A stretch of DNA of 64,000 bases from Roseateles toxinivorans (GTDB taxonomy: Bacteria; Pseudomonadota; Gammaproteobacteria; Burkholderiales; Burkholderiaceae_C). The number at the start of each line of letters is the position of its first letter. Positions within the stretch are counted from its first letter, which is position 1. Location: NCBI RefSeq assembly GCF_004362525.1, contig NZ_SNXS01000002.1, positions 248,001 through 312,000 on the forward strand, given 5' to 3'. A model generated the notes under the pieces. It was not told where the DNA came from, did no database searches, and was given only the letters and a program-made list of their open reading frames with translations. A program made the position numbers and the translations under genes. Positions 25,985 through 33,720 of this stretch are shown here, piece after piece.

Positions 25985-26955
25985 GCCTGTGCTCCCGTGG
26001 CGCGCCGAGACAGGCGCAGGATGCCGCTCACCGAGGCCGCCAGCAGCCCCGCCGCACCGAGGCCCAGCAGCATCAGCTTGCCGATTTCGTCGCCACCGCC
26101 ATGGCGATCGAACAGCCAGCGGCCCAGGCCGGCCACCAGCAGGGCATTCAGGCCCAGGGCCACCGCGCTAAGCCCGAACACCTCGAAGTGCCGACGCGTG
26201 CCGAGCAGACCCGCCGAGACGACCAGCATCAGCAGGCCCAGCGGATACTGGCCGGCCACGGTCTTGTGGAACAGCCCCCCCAGCGCGATCAGCGTGAAGG
26301 ACATCACCGCCAGCACGATGGCCGTGCGCATCGCCCAGGGGCCGGCACCGGTGAAGCGCCGCAGGGCCGGGCTCAGGGCCGCCACCAGCAACAGGGCCAT
26401 CGCCCAGGCCAGCATATGCACGTCAAGATCCTCGGGCCGCACCTGCCATTGCCGGCCGATATGGGTGTGCGTCCACAGCGACAGCGCCGTCATCGCCACC
26501 AGGGCCCAGGGCGTCCACAGCACATCGGAGCGGGCGCCCAGGCACAGCGGCAGGGCCAGCACCGCCCACAGCGCGAACAGCTGCCAGGCGTCGGCCCCGG
26601 TCTGATAGGTCTGGCCGAAATAGGCGAACAGCGCGCCAATGCCCAGGAGGCTCAGCAGGCCCAGCGGCGCGCGGGCTGCAGGCCGCCAGGCCGCCCCGAC
26701 GGCGGTGGCCAGCACCAGCGCCTGCAGCAGGCCGAAGCGGCCGGGGCGGCCCAGGGTCTCCCAGTTCGCGGCGATCCACATCACCACACCAAGGCCGCCC
26801 AGCGCGGCACCGAGAATGGCGGCGCCGCGTGGCAACCAAGAGGCCAGGCCCGGCGGCTCGTCAAGCAGGCCGGACAGCTGCTGCAGCTGCCGAGCCTGCG
26901 TGCGATCGAGCTGGTGCCGGGCGATCAGTTCGAACAGGCTCTGACGCAAATCCAT
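25981..26955 (-). CDS. DUF2157-family integral membrane protein
   Basis: The 324-residue protein starts with a ~45-residue cytosolic helical segment and then has about nine membrane helices. The motifs NWETLGRPGRFGLLQ, GALFAYFGQTYQTGADAWQLF and WALVALP-like repeats identify DUF2157. The family has no known activity. It is the first gene of the operon with the DUF4401/GDYXXLXY fusion and is divergent from a WYL regulator. Confidence 0.88.
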   Translation of the reverse strand: MDLRQSLFELIARHQLDRTQARQLQQLSGLLDEPPGLASWLPRGAAILGAALGGLGVVMWIAANWETLGRPGRFGLLQALVLATAVGAAWRPAARAPLGLLSLLGIGALFAYFGQTYQTGADAWQLFALWAVLALPLCLGARSDVLWTPWALVAMTALSLWTHTHIGRQWQVRPEDLDVHMLAWAMALLLVAALSPALRRFTGAGPWAMRTAIVLAVMSFTLIALGGLFHKTVAGQYPLGLLMLVVSAGLLGTRRHFEVFGLSAVALGLNALLVAGLGRWLFDRHGGGDEIGKLMLLGLGAAGLLAASVSGILRLSRRATGAQA

Positions 26956-27034
26956 GACGGGCCTCCGCTGTGGTCCGGGTCCATGATACGAGGGTCAGGG
27001 CTTGCGAGGACCGGTGCGGGCCAAAATGCGGGGA

Positions 27035-27724
27035 ATGTCACGTGCCTCCCGATTGCTGGATCTGCTGCAGCTGCTGCGCCGCCACCGCCACCCCGTCAGC
27101 GGCGCGGACCTCGCCGCCAGCCTGAAAATCAGCCTGCGCACGCTGTACCGCGACATCGCCACCCTGCAGGCCCAGGGCGCGCAGATTGTCGGCGAGGCCG
27201 GCGTCGGCTATGTGCTGCAGCCCGGCTTCACCCTGCCGCCGCTGATGTTCACGCTGGACGAGCTGGAGGCCCTGGGCCTGGGCTCGCGCTGGGTGGTGGC
27301 CCGCGCCGATGCTCGCCTGGCCGATGCCGCGGGCCAGGCCCTGGCCAAGATCTCGGCCGTGCTGCCACCCGAGCTGCGCCATGAGCTGGACAGCCATGCC
27401 TTGCTGGTCGGTCCCAGCAACGCGGGCTCGGCAGCCGACGCGCTGCTGGCCACCCTGCGCGAAGCGATACGTGGCGAGCGCAAGATCGCCGTCCGCTACC
27501 GCGATCTGCAGGGCCGCGAGAGTCAGCGCCTGCTGTGGCCCTTCGCCCTGGGCTTCTTCAACAAGGTCGAAGTGCTGGCGGCCTGGTGCGAGCTGCGCCA
27601 GGCCATCCGCAACTTCCGCACCGACCACATCCTCGGCCTGGAGCTGACCGAGACCCGCTACCCGCGCCGCCGCCAGGCGCTGATGAAGGAGTGGCGCGTG
27701 CAGGAAGGCATACCGGGCGCTTAG
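27035..27724 (+). CDS. YafY-family HTH/WYL transcriptional regulator
   Basis: A 229-residue regulator: an N-terminal HTH_11-type domain (SRASRLLDLLQLLRRHRHPVSGADLAASLKISLRTLYRDIATL, the usual YafY opening) and a WYL domain containing RKIAVRYRDLQGRESQRLLWPFALGFF. The start at 27035 fits the family; eleven upstream residues are spurious. It precedes a small VOC gene by 80 bp on the same strand, a pairing that recurs for YafY regulators and suggests that the VOC protein is part of the same response. Confidence 0.88.
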   Translation: MSRASRLLDLLQLLRRHRHPVSGADLAASLKISLRTLYRDIATLQAQGAQIVGEAGVGYVLQPGFTLPPLMFTLDELEALGLGSRWVVARADARLADAAGQALAKISAVLPPELRHELDSHALLVGPSNAGSAADALLATLREAIRGERKIAVRYRDLQGRESQRLLWPFALGFFNKVEVLAAWCELRQAIRNFRTDHILGLELTETRYPRRRQALMKEWRVQEGIPGA

Positions 27725-27804
27725 AACCGTCACTGCTGCCAGAAACTGACAGCAGCGCCAGCCACCATGGCTGCCACCACAACCCACCTTGTTGAAGGCA
27801 CGCC

Positions 27805-28176
27805 ATGACACACCCCAACTTCATCCTTCTCTACGTCAACAGCCCGGCCACGAGCGCCCATTTTTACAGCCGGCTGCTGGCCAAGCCGCCGGTCGAGGCA
27901 TCGCCCACCTTTGCGTTGTTCGCGCTGGACTCCGGCCTGATGCTGGGCCTGTGGGCACGCCAGACGGTGGCGCCGGCTGCCAGCTGTACCGGCGGCGGCA
28001 CCGAGCTGGCCTTCACGCTGGACTCGGTTCGAGCCGTCGATGCCTTGCACGAGCAGTGGTTGGCGCTCGGCCTGCCCATCCTGCAGGCGCCGACGGCCAT
28101 GGACTTCGGCTACACCTTCACCGCCGCCGACCCTGATGGACACCGCCTGCGGGCGTTCGTGCCGCAGGGCCGATGA
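27805..28176 (+). CDS. VOC-superfamily protein (glyoxalase/bleomycin-resistance fold)
   Basis: A 123-residue protein of the vicinal oxygen chelate fold with two beta-alpha-beta-beta-beta units: FILLYVNSPATSAHFYSRLL at the N terminus and FGYTFTAADPDGHRLRAFVP at the C terminus. Members include glyoxalases, dioxygenases and antibiotic-binding proteins; the substrate is not predictable. The conserved D-P-D-G-H near the end supplies one likely metal ligand. It follows the YafY regulator in the same direction. Confidence 0.85.
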   Translation: MTHPNFILLYVNSPATSAHFYSRLLAKPPVEASPTFALFALDSGLMLGLWARQTVAPAASCTGGGTELAFTLDSVRAVDALHEQWLALGLPILQAPTAMDFGYTFTAADPDGHRLRAFVPQGR

Positions 28177-28264
28177 TGCGCCCCGTCCCTAGAACGTAGG
28201 TCGCCGGCCGGGCCGATTTTGTGCAGACTGTGGCGCTCCGATCTCTTGCGAAGTGGAGCTTGCG

Positions 28265-28678
28265 ATGGCCATCACTCTGAAGCAGTACTGGAAGAACCGC
28301 GACGTCGAGTACGCCAGTGAGTTGACCCCCGAGCTGCGGGCCCGCGCAACCGAGACGGTGCGTCGCGCCAACCTGCTGCTGGCGATCTACCACGCGGCCA
28401 CCGGCAACACGGCGCCGGACAATGTGAACAGCGGCTGGCGACCACCCTCGGTCAATGCAGCGACGAAGAACGCGGCGAAGAACTCGCCCCATCTGACCTG
28501 CGAGGCGGTGGACCTGTCCGACGACGTCGAGGCGATCGACCAGTGGCTGGCCACGGCCGAGGGCCGCCAGGCCCTGATCGATTGCGACCTCTATGCCGAG
28601 GTCGCCAGCGCCACGCCGCGCTGGGCCCATGTGCAGACGCGCAAGACGGCCAGCGGCAACCGCATCTTCAAGCCTTAG
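28265..28678 (+). CDS. Peptidase M15-like (hedgehog/DD-peptidase fold) protein
   Basis: The 137-residue protein has the short M15 pattern found in phage endolysins and D,D-carboxypeptidases: NSGWRPPSVNAATKNA, then H76 and D83 in SPHLTCEAVDLSDD, and H122 in RWAHVQ, giving the His-Asp-His zinc set. No signal peptide is visible, so if it acts on cell wall it needs a holin-like exit or is a prophage leftover. The ATG at 28265 follows GGAG. Its stop overlaps the end of the convergent sigma-factor gene by four bases. No other phage genes are near. Confidence 0.75.
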   Translation: MAITLKQYWKNRDVEYASELTPELRARATETVRRANLLLAIYHAATGNTAPDNVNSGWRPPSVNAATKNAAKNSPHLTCEAVDLSDDVEAIDQWLATAEGRQALIDCDLYAEVASATPRWAHVQTRKTASGNRIFKP

Positions 28679-29940
28679 CTCGCGTCGCAGCCGCGCGCGC
28701 GCTCCTGCAGCAGCGCGCGCTCGCGCACATTGCGGGTCAGCGATGCCGCGCGTTCGAACTCGGCCTGCGCCTCGACCCGCCGGCCCATCTTGAGCAGCAG
28801 ATCGGCGCGCACCGCCGGCAGCAGGTGGTAGCCCTTCAGCAGTGGCTCGTGGCTCAGCGCATCGGCCAGCTCCAGGCCGGCGGCCGGGCCGTAGGCCATG
28901 CCAATGGCCACCGCGCGGTTCAGCGCAACCACCGGCGAGGGCTGCAGCTGGGCCAGGACGTCGTAGAGCGCAGCGATGCGCGGCCAGTCGGTCTGGTGGG
29001 CCGTGCCGGCCCGGGCATGACAGGCCGCGATCGCCGCCTGCAGCGCATAGGGGCCCAATGCGCCGTTGAGCCGCTCGGCACGGGCCAGTGCGGTCAGGCC
29101 GCGGCCTATCAGCAGATGGTCCCAGCGCGCGCGGTTCTGCTCCAGCAGCAGCACCGGCTGACCCTTGGCGCCGATCCGCGCCCGGGCCCGCGAGGCTTGC
29201 AGTTCCATCAGCGCGACCAGGCCGTGCACCTCGGGCTCCTGCTGCATCAGCTCGGCCAGGATGCGGCCCAGGCGTAGCGCTTCGTCGCACAGGGCCGGAC
29301 GCATCCAGTCGCCGCCACCGGTCGCCGCATAGCCCTCGTTGAACACCAGGTAGATGACGGCCAGCACCGAGGCCAGGCGCTCGGGCAGCTCGGCCGCGCG
29401 AGGCACCTCGAACGGCACCTGCGCCGCAGCCAGGCTGCGCTTGGCGCGCACGATGCGCTGCGCCACCGTGGCCTCGGGCAGCAGAAAGGCGCGGGCGATC
29501 TCGTCGGTGGTCAGGCCGCCGAGCAGCCTCAACGTGAGCGCCACGCGGGCCTCGGGCGCCAGGATCGGATGGCAGGCGGTGAACACCAGGCGCAGCAGAT
29601 CGTCGCCGATGTCATCCTCCAGCGCCGCGTCGAAGGCCGGCTCGAAGGCCTCGCCGTGGATCTCCAGATCGCGGCCTATCTCCTCATGCTTGGCGGCCAG
29701 CAGCTGCACGCGCCGCAAGTGATCCAACGCGCGGTTCTTCGCCGCGGCGGTGAGCCAGGCACCGGGCTTGTCCGGCACGCCCTTCTGGGGCCATTGCTCC
29801 AGCGCGGTGACGAGCACGTCCTGCGCCAGCTCTTCGGCCACGCCGACATCGCGCACCATGCGCGCGACCACGGCAATGATCTTGGCCGACTCGATGCGCC
29901 AGACGGCGTCGATCGCGCGGTGGGTGGCTTCCAAGGTCAT
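28675..29940 (-). CDS. ECF sigma factor with C-terminal DUF6596/TPR extension (ECF42 type)
   Basis: A 421-residue extracytoplasmic-function sigma factor. Region 2 is at residues ~10-75 (VWRIESAKIIAVVARMVRDVGVAEELAQDVLVTALEQWP) and region 4 at ~130-180 (LTLRLLGGLTTDEIARAFLLPEATVAQRIVRAKRSL). The ~230-residue C-terminal part is the helical extension found only in this class and needed for activity. In place of an anti-sigma factor, these genes travel with a YciI-like protein, which is the gene just upstream here. The start at 29940 fits the family; the longer frame overlaps that upstream gene. Confidence 0.9.
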   Translation of the reverse strand: MTLEATHRAIDAVWRIESAKIIAVVARMVRDVGVAEELAQDVLVTALEQWPQKGVPDKPGAWLTAAAKNRALDHLRRVQLLAAKHEEIGRDLEIHGEAFEPAFDAALEDDIGDDLLRLVFTACHPILAPEARVALTLRLLGGLTTDEIARAFLLPEATVAQRIVRAKRSLAAAQVPFEVPRAAELPERLASVLAVIYLVFNEGYAATGGGDWMRPALCDEALRLGRILAELMQQEPEVHGLVALMELQASRARARIGAKGQPVLLLEQNRARWDHLLIGRGLTALARAERLNGALGPYALQAAIAACHARAGTAHQTDWPRIAALYDVLAQLQPSPVVALNRAVAIGMAYGPAAGLELADALSHEPLLKGYHLLPAVRADLLLKMGRRVEAQAEFERAASLTRNVRERALLQERARGCDAS

Positions 29941-29947
29941 CGGCGAC

Positions 29948-30385
29948 TCAGCGCTGCTTGGCCTGCTGTTCGACTTCTGCTCGCAGCATGTCCTCCTGCT
30001 CGCGCAGCTCCGGCGTGAACTCGGCGCCGAAGTCCTCGGCCTCGAAGACCTGGCGCAGCTCCAGTTCGGCAGCGCCATGGCCGTCGATGGCCGGCCAGCG
30101 CTTGACCCACTCGATCGCCTCTTCGCGGGACTTGACCTGGATCATCGTGAAGCCGGCGATCAACTCCTTGGTCTCGGCGAACGGACCATCGATCAAGGTC
30201 GGCTTGCCGCCTGAGAACTTCACCCGCAGGCCCTTGGCGCTGGGATGCAGGCCCTCACCGGCCAGCATCACGCCGGCGCGGACCATCTCCTCGTTGTATT
30301 TCATCATCTCGGTCAGCAGCTGTTCACTGGGCATGACGCCGGCCTCGGTCTCGGCATCGGCCTTGCGGATGATCATGAAGCGCAT
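29948..30385 (-). CDS. YciI-family (DGPF-domain) protein
   Basis: A 145-residue YciI-like protein starting MRFMIIRKADAETEAG, with the family feature IDGPFAETKELIAGF (the DGPF motif) near residue 75 and a C-terminal helix. Members are small ferredoxin-like enzymes or binding proteins; the DGPF type is the standard partner of ECF42 sigma factors, perhaps a target or modulator. It lies seven bases before the sigma gene on the same strand. The start at 30385 is the family methionine; the frame extends upstream without support. Confidence 0.88.
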   Translation of the reverse strand: MRFMIIRKADAETEAGVMPSEQLLTEMMKYNEEMVRAGVMLAGEGLHPSAKGLRVKFSGGKPTLIDGPFAETKELIAGFTMIQVKSREEAIEWVKRWPAIDGHGAAELELRQVFEAEDFGAEFTPELREQEDMLRAEVEQQAKQR

Positions 30386-30504
30386 CTGGAAATCTCCGTT
30401 ATGTTGAGGTTGTGAGGAGAAGGGCGGTCGGCCTCTCGCTCTGCAACCACGACGATCCGCGCGCCGCGAAATCGACACGGAGCGCCCACAGTCGCCAAAT
30501 TCTC

Positions 30505-30535
30505 GCATTGCACAGCACTACGCAATGCGTATACA
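30505..30535 (+). promoter_or_regulatory. pyrB-type promoter with overlapping inverted-repeat operator
   Basis: A -35-like TTGCAC (30508-30513) and a -10-like TATACA (30530-30535) are 16 bp apart. The perfect inverted repeat GCATTGC-N10-GCAATGC (30505-30511 and 30522-30528) covers the promoter, the right place for repression. The predicted transcript would start about three bases before the ATG, so it would be nearly leaderless. Confidence 0.65.
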
Positions 30536-30544
30536 CTGCCGGCC

Positions 30545-31834
30545 ATGGAAATCGCCCAGCAAGCCCTTTTGCGCGACGCCATGCGACGCCTCAACCTCAC
30601 CCGCGACGGCCTGGCCGAGCGCATAGGCGCCCGGCGTCGGGCACTGGATACCTGGATCTTGCCCAGCGACTCAAGCGAATTCAGGGCGATGCCCGAGGTG
30701 GCGAGACGCTTTGTGCTGGAGATCATGAGCCGGGCGGCGACCGAAGCCGAACAAACGCAAAGCGTATACACCGACGAAAATCCACCGCTCACCACCTTCG
30801 GCCCCGGCCGCCATCTGCTGTCGGTCGAGCAGTTCAGCCGCGACGCGGTCGAGGACCTGTTCCACCTCGCCGACGTAATGCAGCCGATCGCCCGCCGCCA
30901 GAAGACCACCCGCGTGCTTGAGGGCGCCGTGCTGGCCAATCTGTTCTTCGAAGCCAGCACGCGCACCCGGGTCAGCTTCGGCGCGGCCTTCTGCCGGCTC
31001 GGCGGCTCGGTCTGCGACACCACCGGCTTCACCTTCTCGTCGATGGCCAAGGGCGAATCGATCTACGACACCAGCCGCGTGATCAGCGGCTATGTGGACG
31101 CCATCGTCGTGCGCCACCCCGAGCAGGGCTCGGTGGCCGAGTTCGCGCAGGCAACGAACGTGCCGGTCGTCAACGGCGGCGACGGCCCGGGCGAGCATCC
31201 CAGCCAGGCGCTCTTGGACCTGTACACGATACAGCGCGAGTTCTCGCGCCTGGGCAAGCTGGTCGACGGCGCCCACATCGCGCTGGTCGGCGATCTGAAA
31301 TACGGCCGCACCGTGCATTCGCTGATCAAGCTGCTGGCGCTGTACCGCGGGCTGCGTTTCACCTTGGTGTCACCGGCGTCGCTGCAGATGCCCACGGCCA
31401 TCACCGACCGGGTCAGCCGCCAGGGCCATCGGGTCGAGGTGGTGCATGCGCTTGGCGAGCAGCTGCGAGGCGCCGACGTCGTCTATGCCACGCGAATCCA
31501 GAAGGAGCGGCTGACCGGCGAGGCGATCGAGGCGGAAGCCCCGGCCCTGCAGATCAATCTGGCGGCCGTGCATGCCTGGTGCAAGCCGGACGTGGTGATC
31601 ATGCATCCGCTGCCGCGCGACAGCCGGCCCGGCGCGCATGACCTGGGCACCGATCTGAACCACGACCCGCGGCTGGCCATCTTCCGCCAGACCGATAACG
31701 GCATTCCGGTGCGCATGGCGATCTTCGCGACGCTGCTGGGTGTCGGCTCGCTGGTGCCCCATGCGATGCGCGACGTGGCCTGGACGCCGCCGTCACGGAT
31801 AGGCCCGGACGACAGCCCCACGCACAGCTACTGA
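30545..31834 (+). CDS. Aspartate carbamoyltransferase with an N-terminal helix-turn-helix domain
   Basis: A 429-residue protein. Residues ~5-65 form a Cro/C1-like helix-turn-helix (LLRDAMRRLNLTRDGLAERIGARRRALDTWILP). Residues ~85-415 are an aspartate carbamoyltransferase, which joins carbamoyl phosphate and aspartate in pyrimidine synthesis: the carbamoyl-phosphate loop STRTR is at 138-142, with GEHPSQALLDLYT, YGRTVHSL and MHPLPRDSR all intact, so it should be active. No pyrI or pyrC gene is adjacent. Similar fused proteins exist in Ralstonia and Pseudomonas relatives as far as I recall. The promoter carries an inverted repeat, and the adjoining motif recurs at 30755 in the linker; autoregulation is an inference. 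Confidence 0.88.
   Translation: MEIAQQALLRDAMRRLNLTRDGLAERIGARRRALDTWILPSDSSEFRAMPEVARRFVLEIMSRAATEAEQTQSVYTDENPPLTTFGPGRHLLSVEQFSRDAVEDLFHLADVMQPIARRQKTTRVLEGAVLANLFFEASTRTRVSFGAAFCRLGGSVCDTTGFTFSSMAKGESIYDTSRVISGYVDAIVVRHPEQGSVAEFAQATNVPVVNGGDGPGEHPSQALLDLYTIQREFSRLGKLVDGAHIALVGDLKYGRTVHSLIKLLALYRGLRFTLVSPASLQMPTAITDRVSRQGHRVEVVHALGEQLRGADVVYATRIQKERLTGEAIEAEAPALQINLAAVHAWCKPDVVIMHPLPRDSRPGAHDLGTDLNHDPRLAIFRQTDNGIPVRMAIFATLLGVGSLVPHAMRDVAWTPPSRIGPDDSPTHSY
30755..30771 (+). repeat. Internal copy of the promoter motif
   Basis: ACGCAAAGCGTATACAC repeats the promoter sequence ACGCAATGCGTATACAC (30520-30536) with one difference out of 17. It encodes TQSVYT at the linker between the HTH and the carbamoyltransferase domain. 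The first copy is not in the same frame and is not coding. Confidence 0.75.
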
Positions 31835-32758
31835 TCAACGAGCGGCTGGGCGACGCAGGGACAGCAGCGCCGCGCCCATCAGCGCAATGCCCAGCAGCTG
31901 CAGCGGGCTCTGCGCGTGACCGTAGACCCCCCAGTCGATCAGCACCGCCGCCGCCGGATAGACGAACTGCAGCAGCGCCACGCGCGAGGTCGGCAGCCGC
32001 GCCATGCCGGCATACAGCAGCACATAGGCCAGGCCGGTGTGGATGATGCCCAGGCCCGCCAGCCAGCCCCAGGCCGGGCCCATCGCCGGCCAGCCGTGCA
32101 GCAGCGGCCAGCCGCTCAGCAACACGGTGCCAACCAGGCACTGCCACCAGGCCAGCGCGAATGAGCTGATGCCCCGGGCCAGCTTGACGATCAGACCCAT
32201 GCTGGCATAGCACAGCGCACCGGCCAAGCACATCAGCAGTCCGATGGCATAACTTTTATCGTACGTGCCTGATGAGGCATCACCTTCCAGCAATCCGGTG
32301 GCCAAGGTCAGCCCTGCCAGCGCCAGCAGCACGGCGGCTATCTGCAGCCGCGTGATGCGCTCGCGCAGCCACCAGGCGCCCAACAGCATCAGCCACAGCG
32401 GGTGCACATGGACCACCACCGTCGCCACGCCTATCGAGGTGCGCGAGATCGCCGCGAAGAACAGCGCCCAGTTGGCCAGTATCAGCAGGCTGGCCGCCAA
32501 GGCCGCCAGCAGCGCCCGCCCGCGCAGGCGCAACTCGCCGAGCCGGCCCGTCGCCGCGCCCCAGACCATCAGCGCCAGCAGCCCGAAGGCGCAGCGGAAC
32601 CAGACGGTGGTCAGCGGGTCCTGGCCGGCCTCCTCGACGAACACGCCTATCGTGGCCAGCAACAGGCCGCAGGCCACCATCAACCACAGGCCTTGGCGTT
32701 CTTCAGCGGCAGCCCCTGCCGCAGCAGGGAGGGGATGGGTGGTCAGTGCATTGCTCAT
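31835..32758 (-). CDS. EamA-family (DMT superfamily) transporter
   Basis: A 307-residue protein with ten predicted membrane helices in two EamA repeats (about residues 20-140 and 165-300), typical of drug/metabolite exporters such as RhaT or YdcZ relatives. The N-terminal ~20 residues are a polar extension. The ATG at 32758 is nearest the conserved start. It is divergent from a LysR regulator 86 bp away with an operator-like palindrome in between, so the regulator probably controls it. Its stop immediately follows the carbamoyltransferase stop on the opposite strand. Confidence 0.88.
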   Translation of the reverse strand: MSNALTTHPLPAAAGAAAEERQGLWLMVACGLLLATIGVFVEEAGQDPLTTVWFRCAFGLLALMVWGAATGRLGELRLRGRALLAALAASLLILANWALFFAAISRTSIGVATVVVHVHPLWLMLLGAWWLRERITRLQIAAVLLALAGLTLATGLLEGDASSGTYDKSYAIGLLMCLAGALCYASMGLIVKLARGISSFALAWWQCLVGTVLLSGWPLLHGWPAMGPAWGWLAGLGIIHTGLAYVLLYAGMARLPTSRVALLQFVYPAAAVLIDWGVYGHAQSPLQLLGIALMGAALLSLRRPAAR

Positions 32759-32815
32759 GCCCTCACTGTGCGCAAACGCCAACCACCCGTAAAGCGCATA
32801 GTTTTGACGCTTACC

Positions 32816-32830
32816 ATTCGCTAATCGAAT
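32816..32830. promoter_or_regulatory. LysR-type operator between the EamA and LysR genes
   Basis: ATTCG-N5-CGAAT is a perfect inverted repeat with the T-N11-A shape of LysR binding sites, 14 bp upstream of the LysR start and 57 bp from the divergent transporter start. Confidence 0.65.
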
Positions 32831-32844
32831 GAATGGAGAAGCCC

Positions 32845-33711
32845 ATGCAATCCGCCGATCTGCAACTCGACTGGTTGCGCGCCTTTGTGGCCGTCGTCGA
32901 TGCCGGCTCGCTCACCGCCGCTGCGCCGCACGTGCACCGCTCGCAATCGGCCTTGAGCATGCAGCTGAAGAAGTTGGAAGACGCGATCGGCCGCCCGGTG
33001 CTGACGCGCGGCCCGCGCCATCTGGAGCTGACCGTCACCGGCATCGAGCTGCTGGGGCCGGCCCGCCGCATGCTGGAGCTGCACACCGAGGCGCTGGCTA
33101 TTCTCCACGGCCCCGAGATCGCCGGCCGCATCAATCTGGGCGTGCCCGATGACTATGCGGCCAGCTACCTGACGCCGGTGCTGCGCAGCTTTGCCACGCG
33201 GCACGCCGGCGTCGAGATCACCCTGGTCTGCGAGCAGTCGACCTCGCTGATACCCAAGGTCACGCGCGGCGAGCTGGACCTGGCCCTGATCAGCCGCGAC
33301 CGGCCGCAGCGCGGCACGCTGCTGTTCCGCGAGCCGCTGGTCTGGGTCGGCGCCGCCCAGCACGAGGCCTGGCGCCGCAACCCGCTGCCGGTGGCCATCT
33401 ACGAGAGCGGCAGCCGTGCCCGCCGCGATGCCCTGGCCGCGCTGACGGCACAGCGCCGTACCCACCGCGTCGTCTACAACAGCGCCAGCCTGGCCGGCCA
33501 GCTGGCCGCCGTCGAAAGCGGCCTGGCCGTGGCGGCGCTGACCCGCTGCAGCGTGCCGCCGGGCCTGCAGATACTGGGCGCCAAGCACGAGCTGCCGGCC
33601 CTGCCGTCGATGGAGGTGGCGGTGCTGCGCAGCAAGGCCTCGCAGCGCATGCCGGCGGTGGACGCGATGCACGAGCAGATGTTGCGCACGCTGCGGAAGG
33701 CCGGCGACTGA
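32845..33711 (+). CDS. LysR-family transcriptional regulator
   Basis: A 288-residue regulator with the standard N-terminal helix-turn-helix (LDWLRAFVAVVDAGSLTAAAPHVHRSQSALSMQLKKLEDAIGRPVLTR) and a LysR substrate domain starting near residue 95 (AGRINLGVPDDYA). GGAGAAG spaced eight bases before the ATG at 32845 decides the start over an upstream ATG at 32833. It is divergent from an EamA exporter and probably controls it in response to an exported metabolite. Ten bases separate its stop from that of the next LysR gene, which runs in the opposite direction. Confidence 0.92.
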   Translation: MQSADLQLDWLRAFVAVVDAGSLTAAAPHVHRSQSALSMQLKKLEDAIGRPVLTRGPRHLELTVTGIELLGPARRMLELHTEALAILHGPEIAGRINLGVPDDYAASYLTPVLRSFATRHAGVEITLVCEQSTSLIPKVTRGELDLALISRDRPQRGTLLFREPLVWVGAAQHEAWRRNPLPVAIYESGSRARRDALAALTAQRRTHRVVYNSASLAGQLAAVESGLAVAALTRCSVPPGLQILGAKHELPALPSMEVAVLRSKASQRMPAVDAMHEQMLRTLRKAGD

Positions 33712-33720
33712 GGCCGATGC

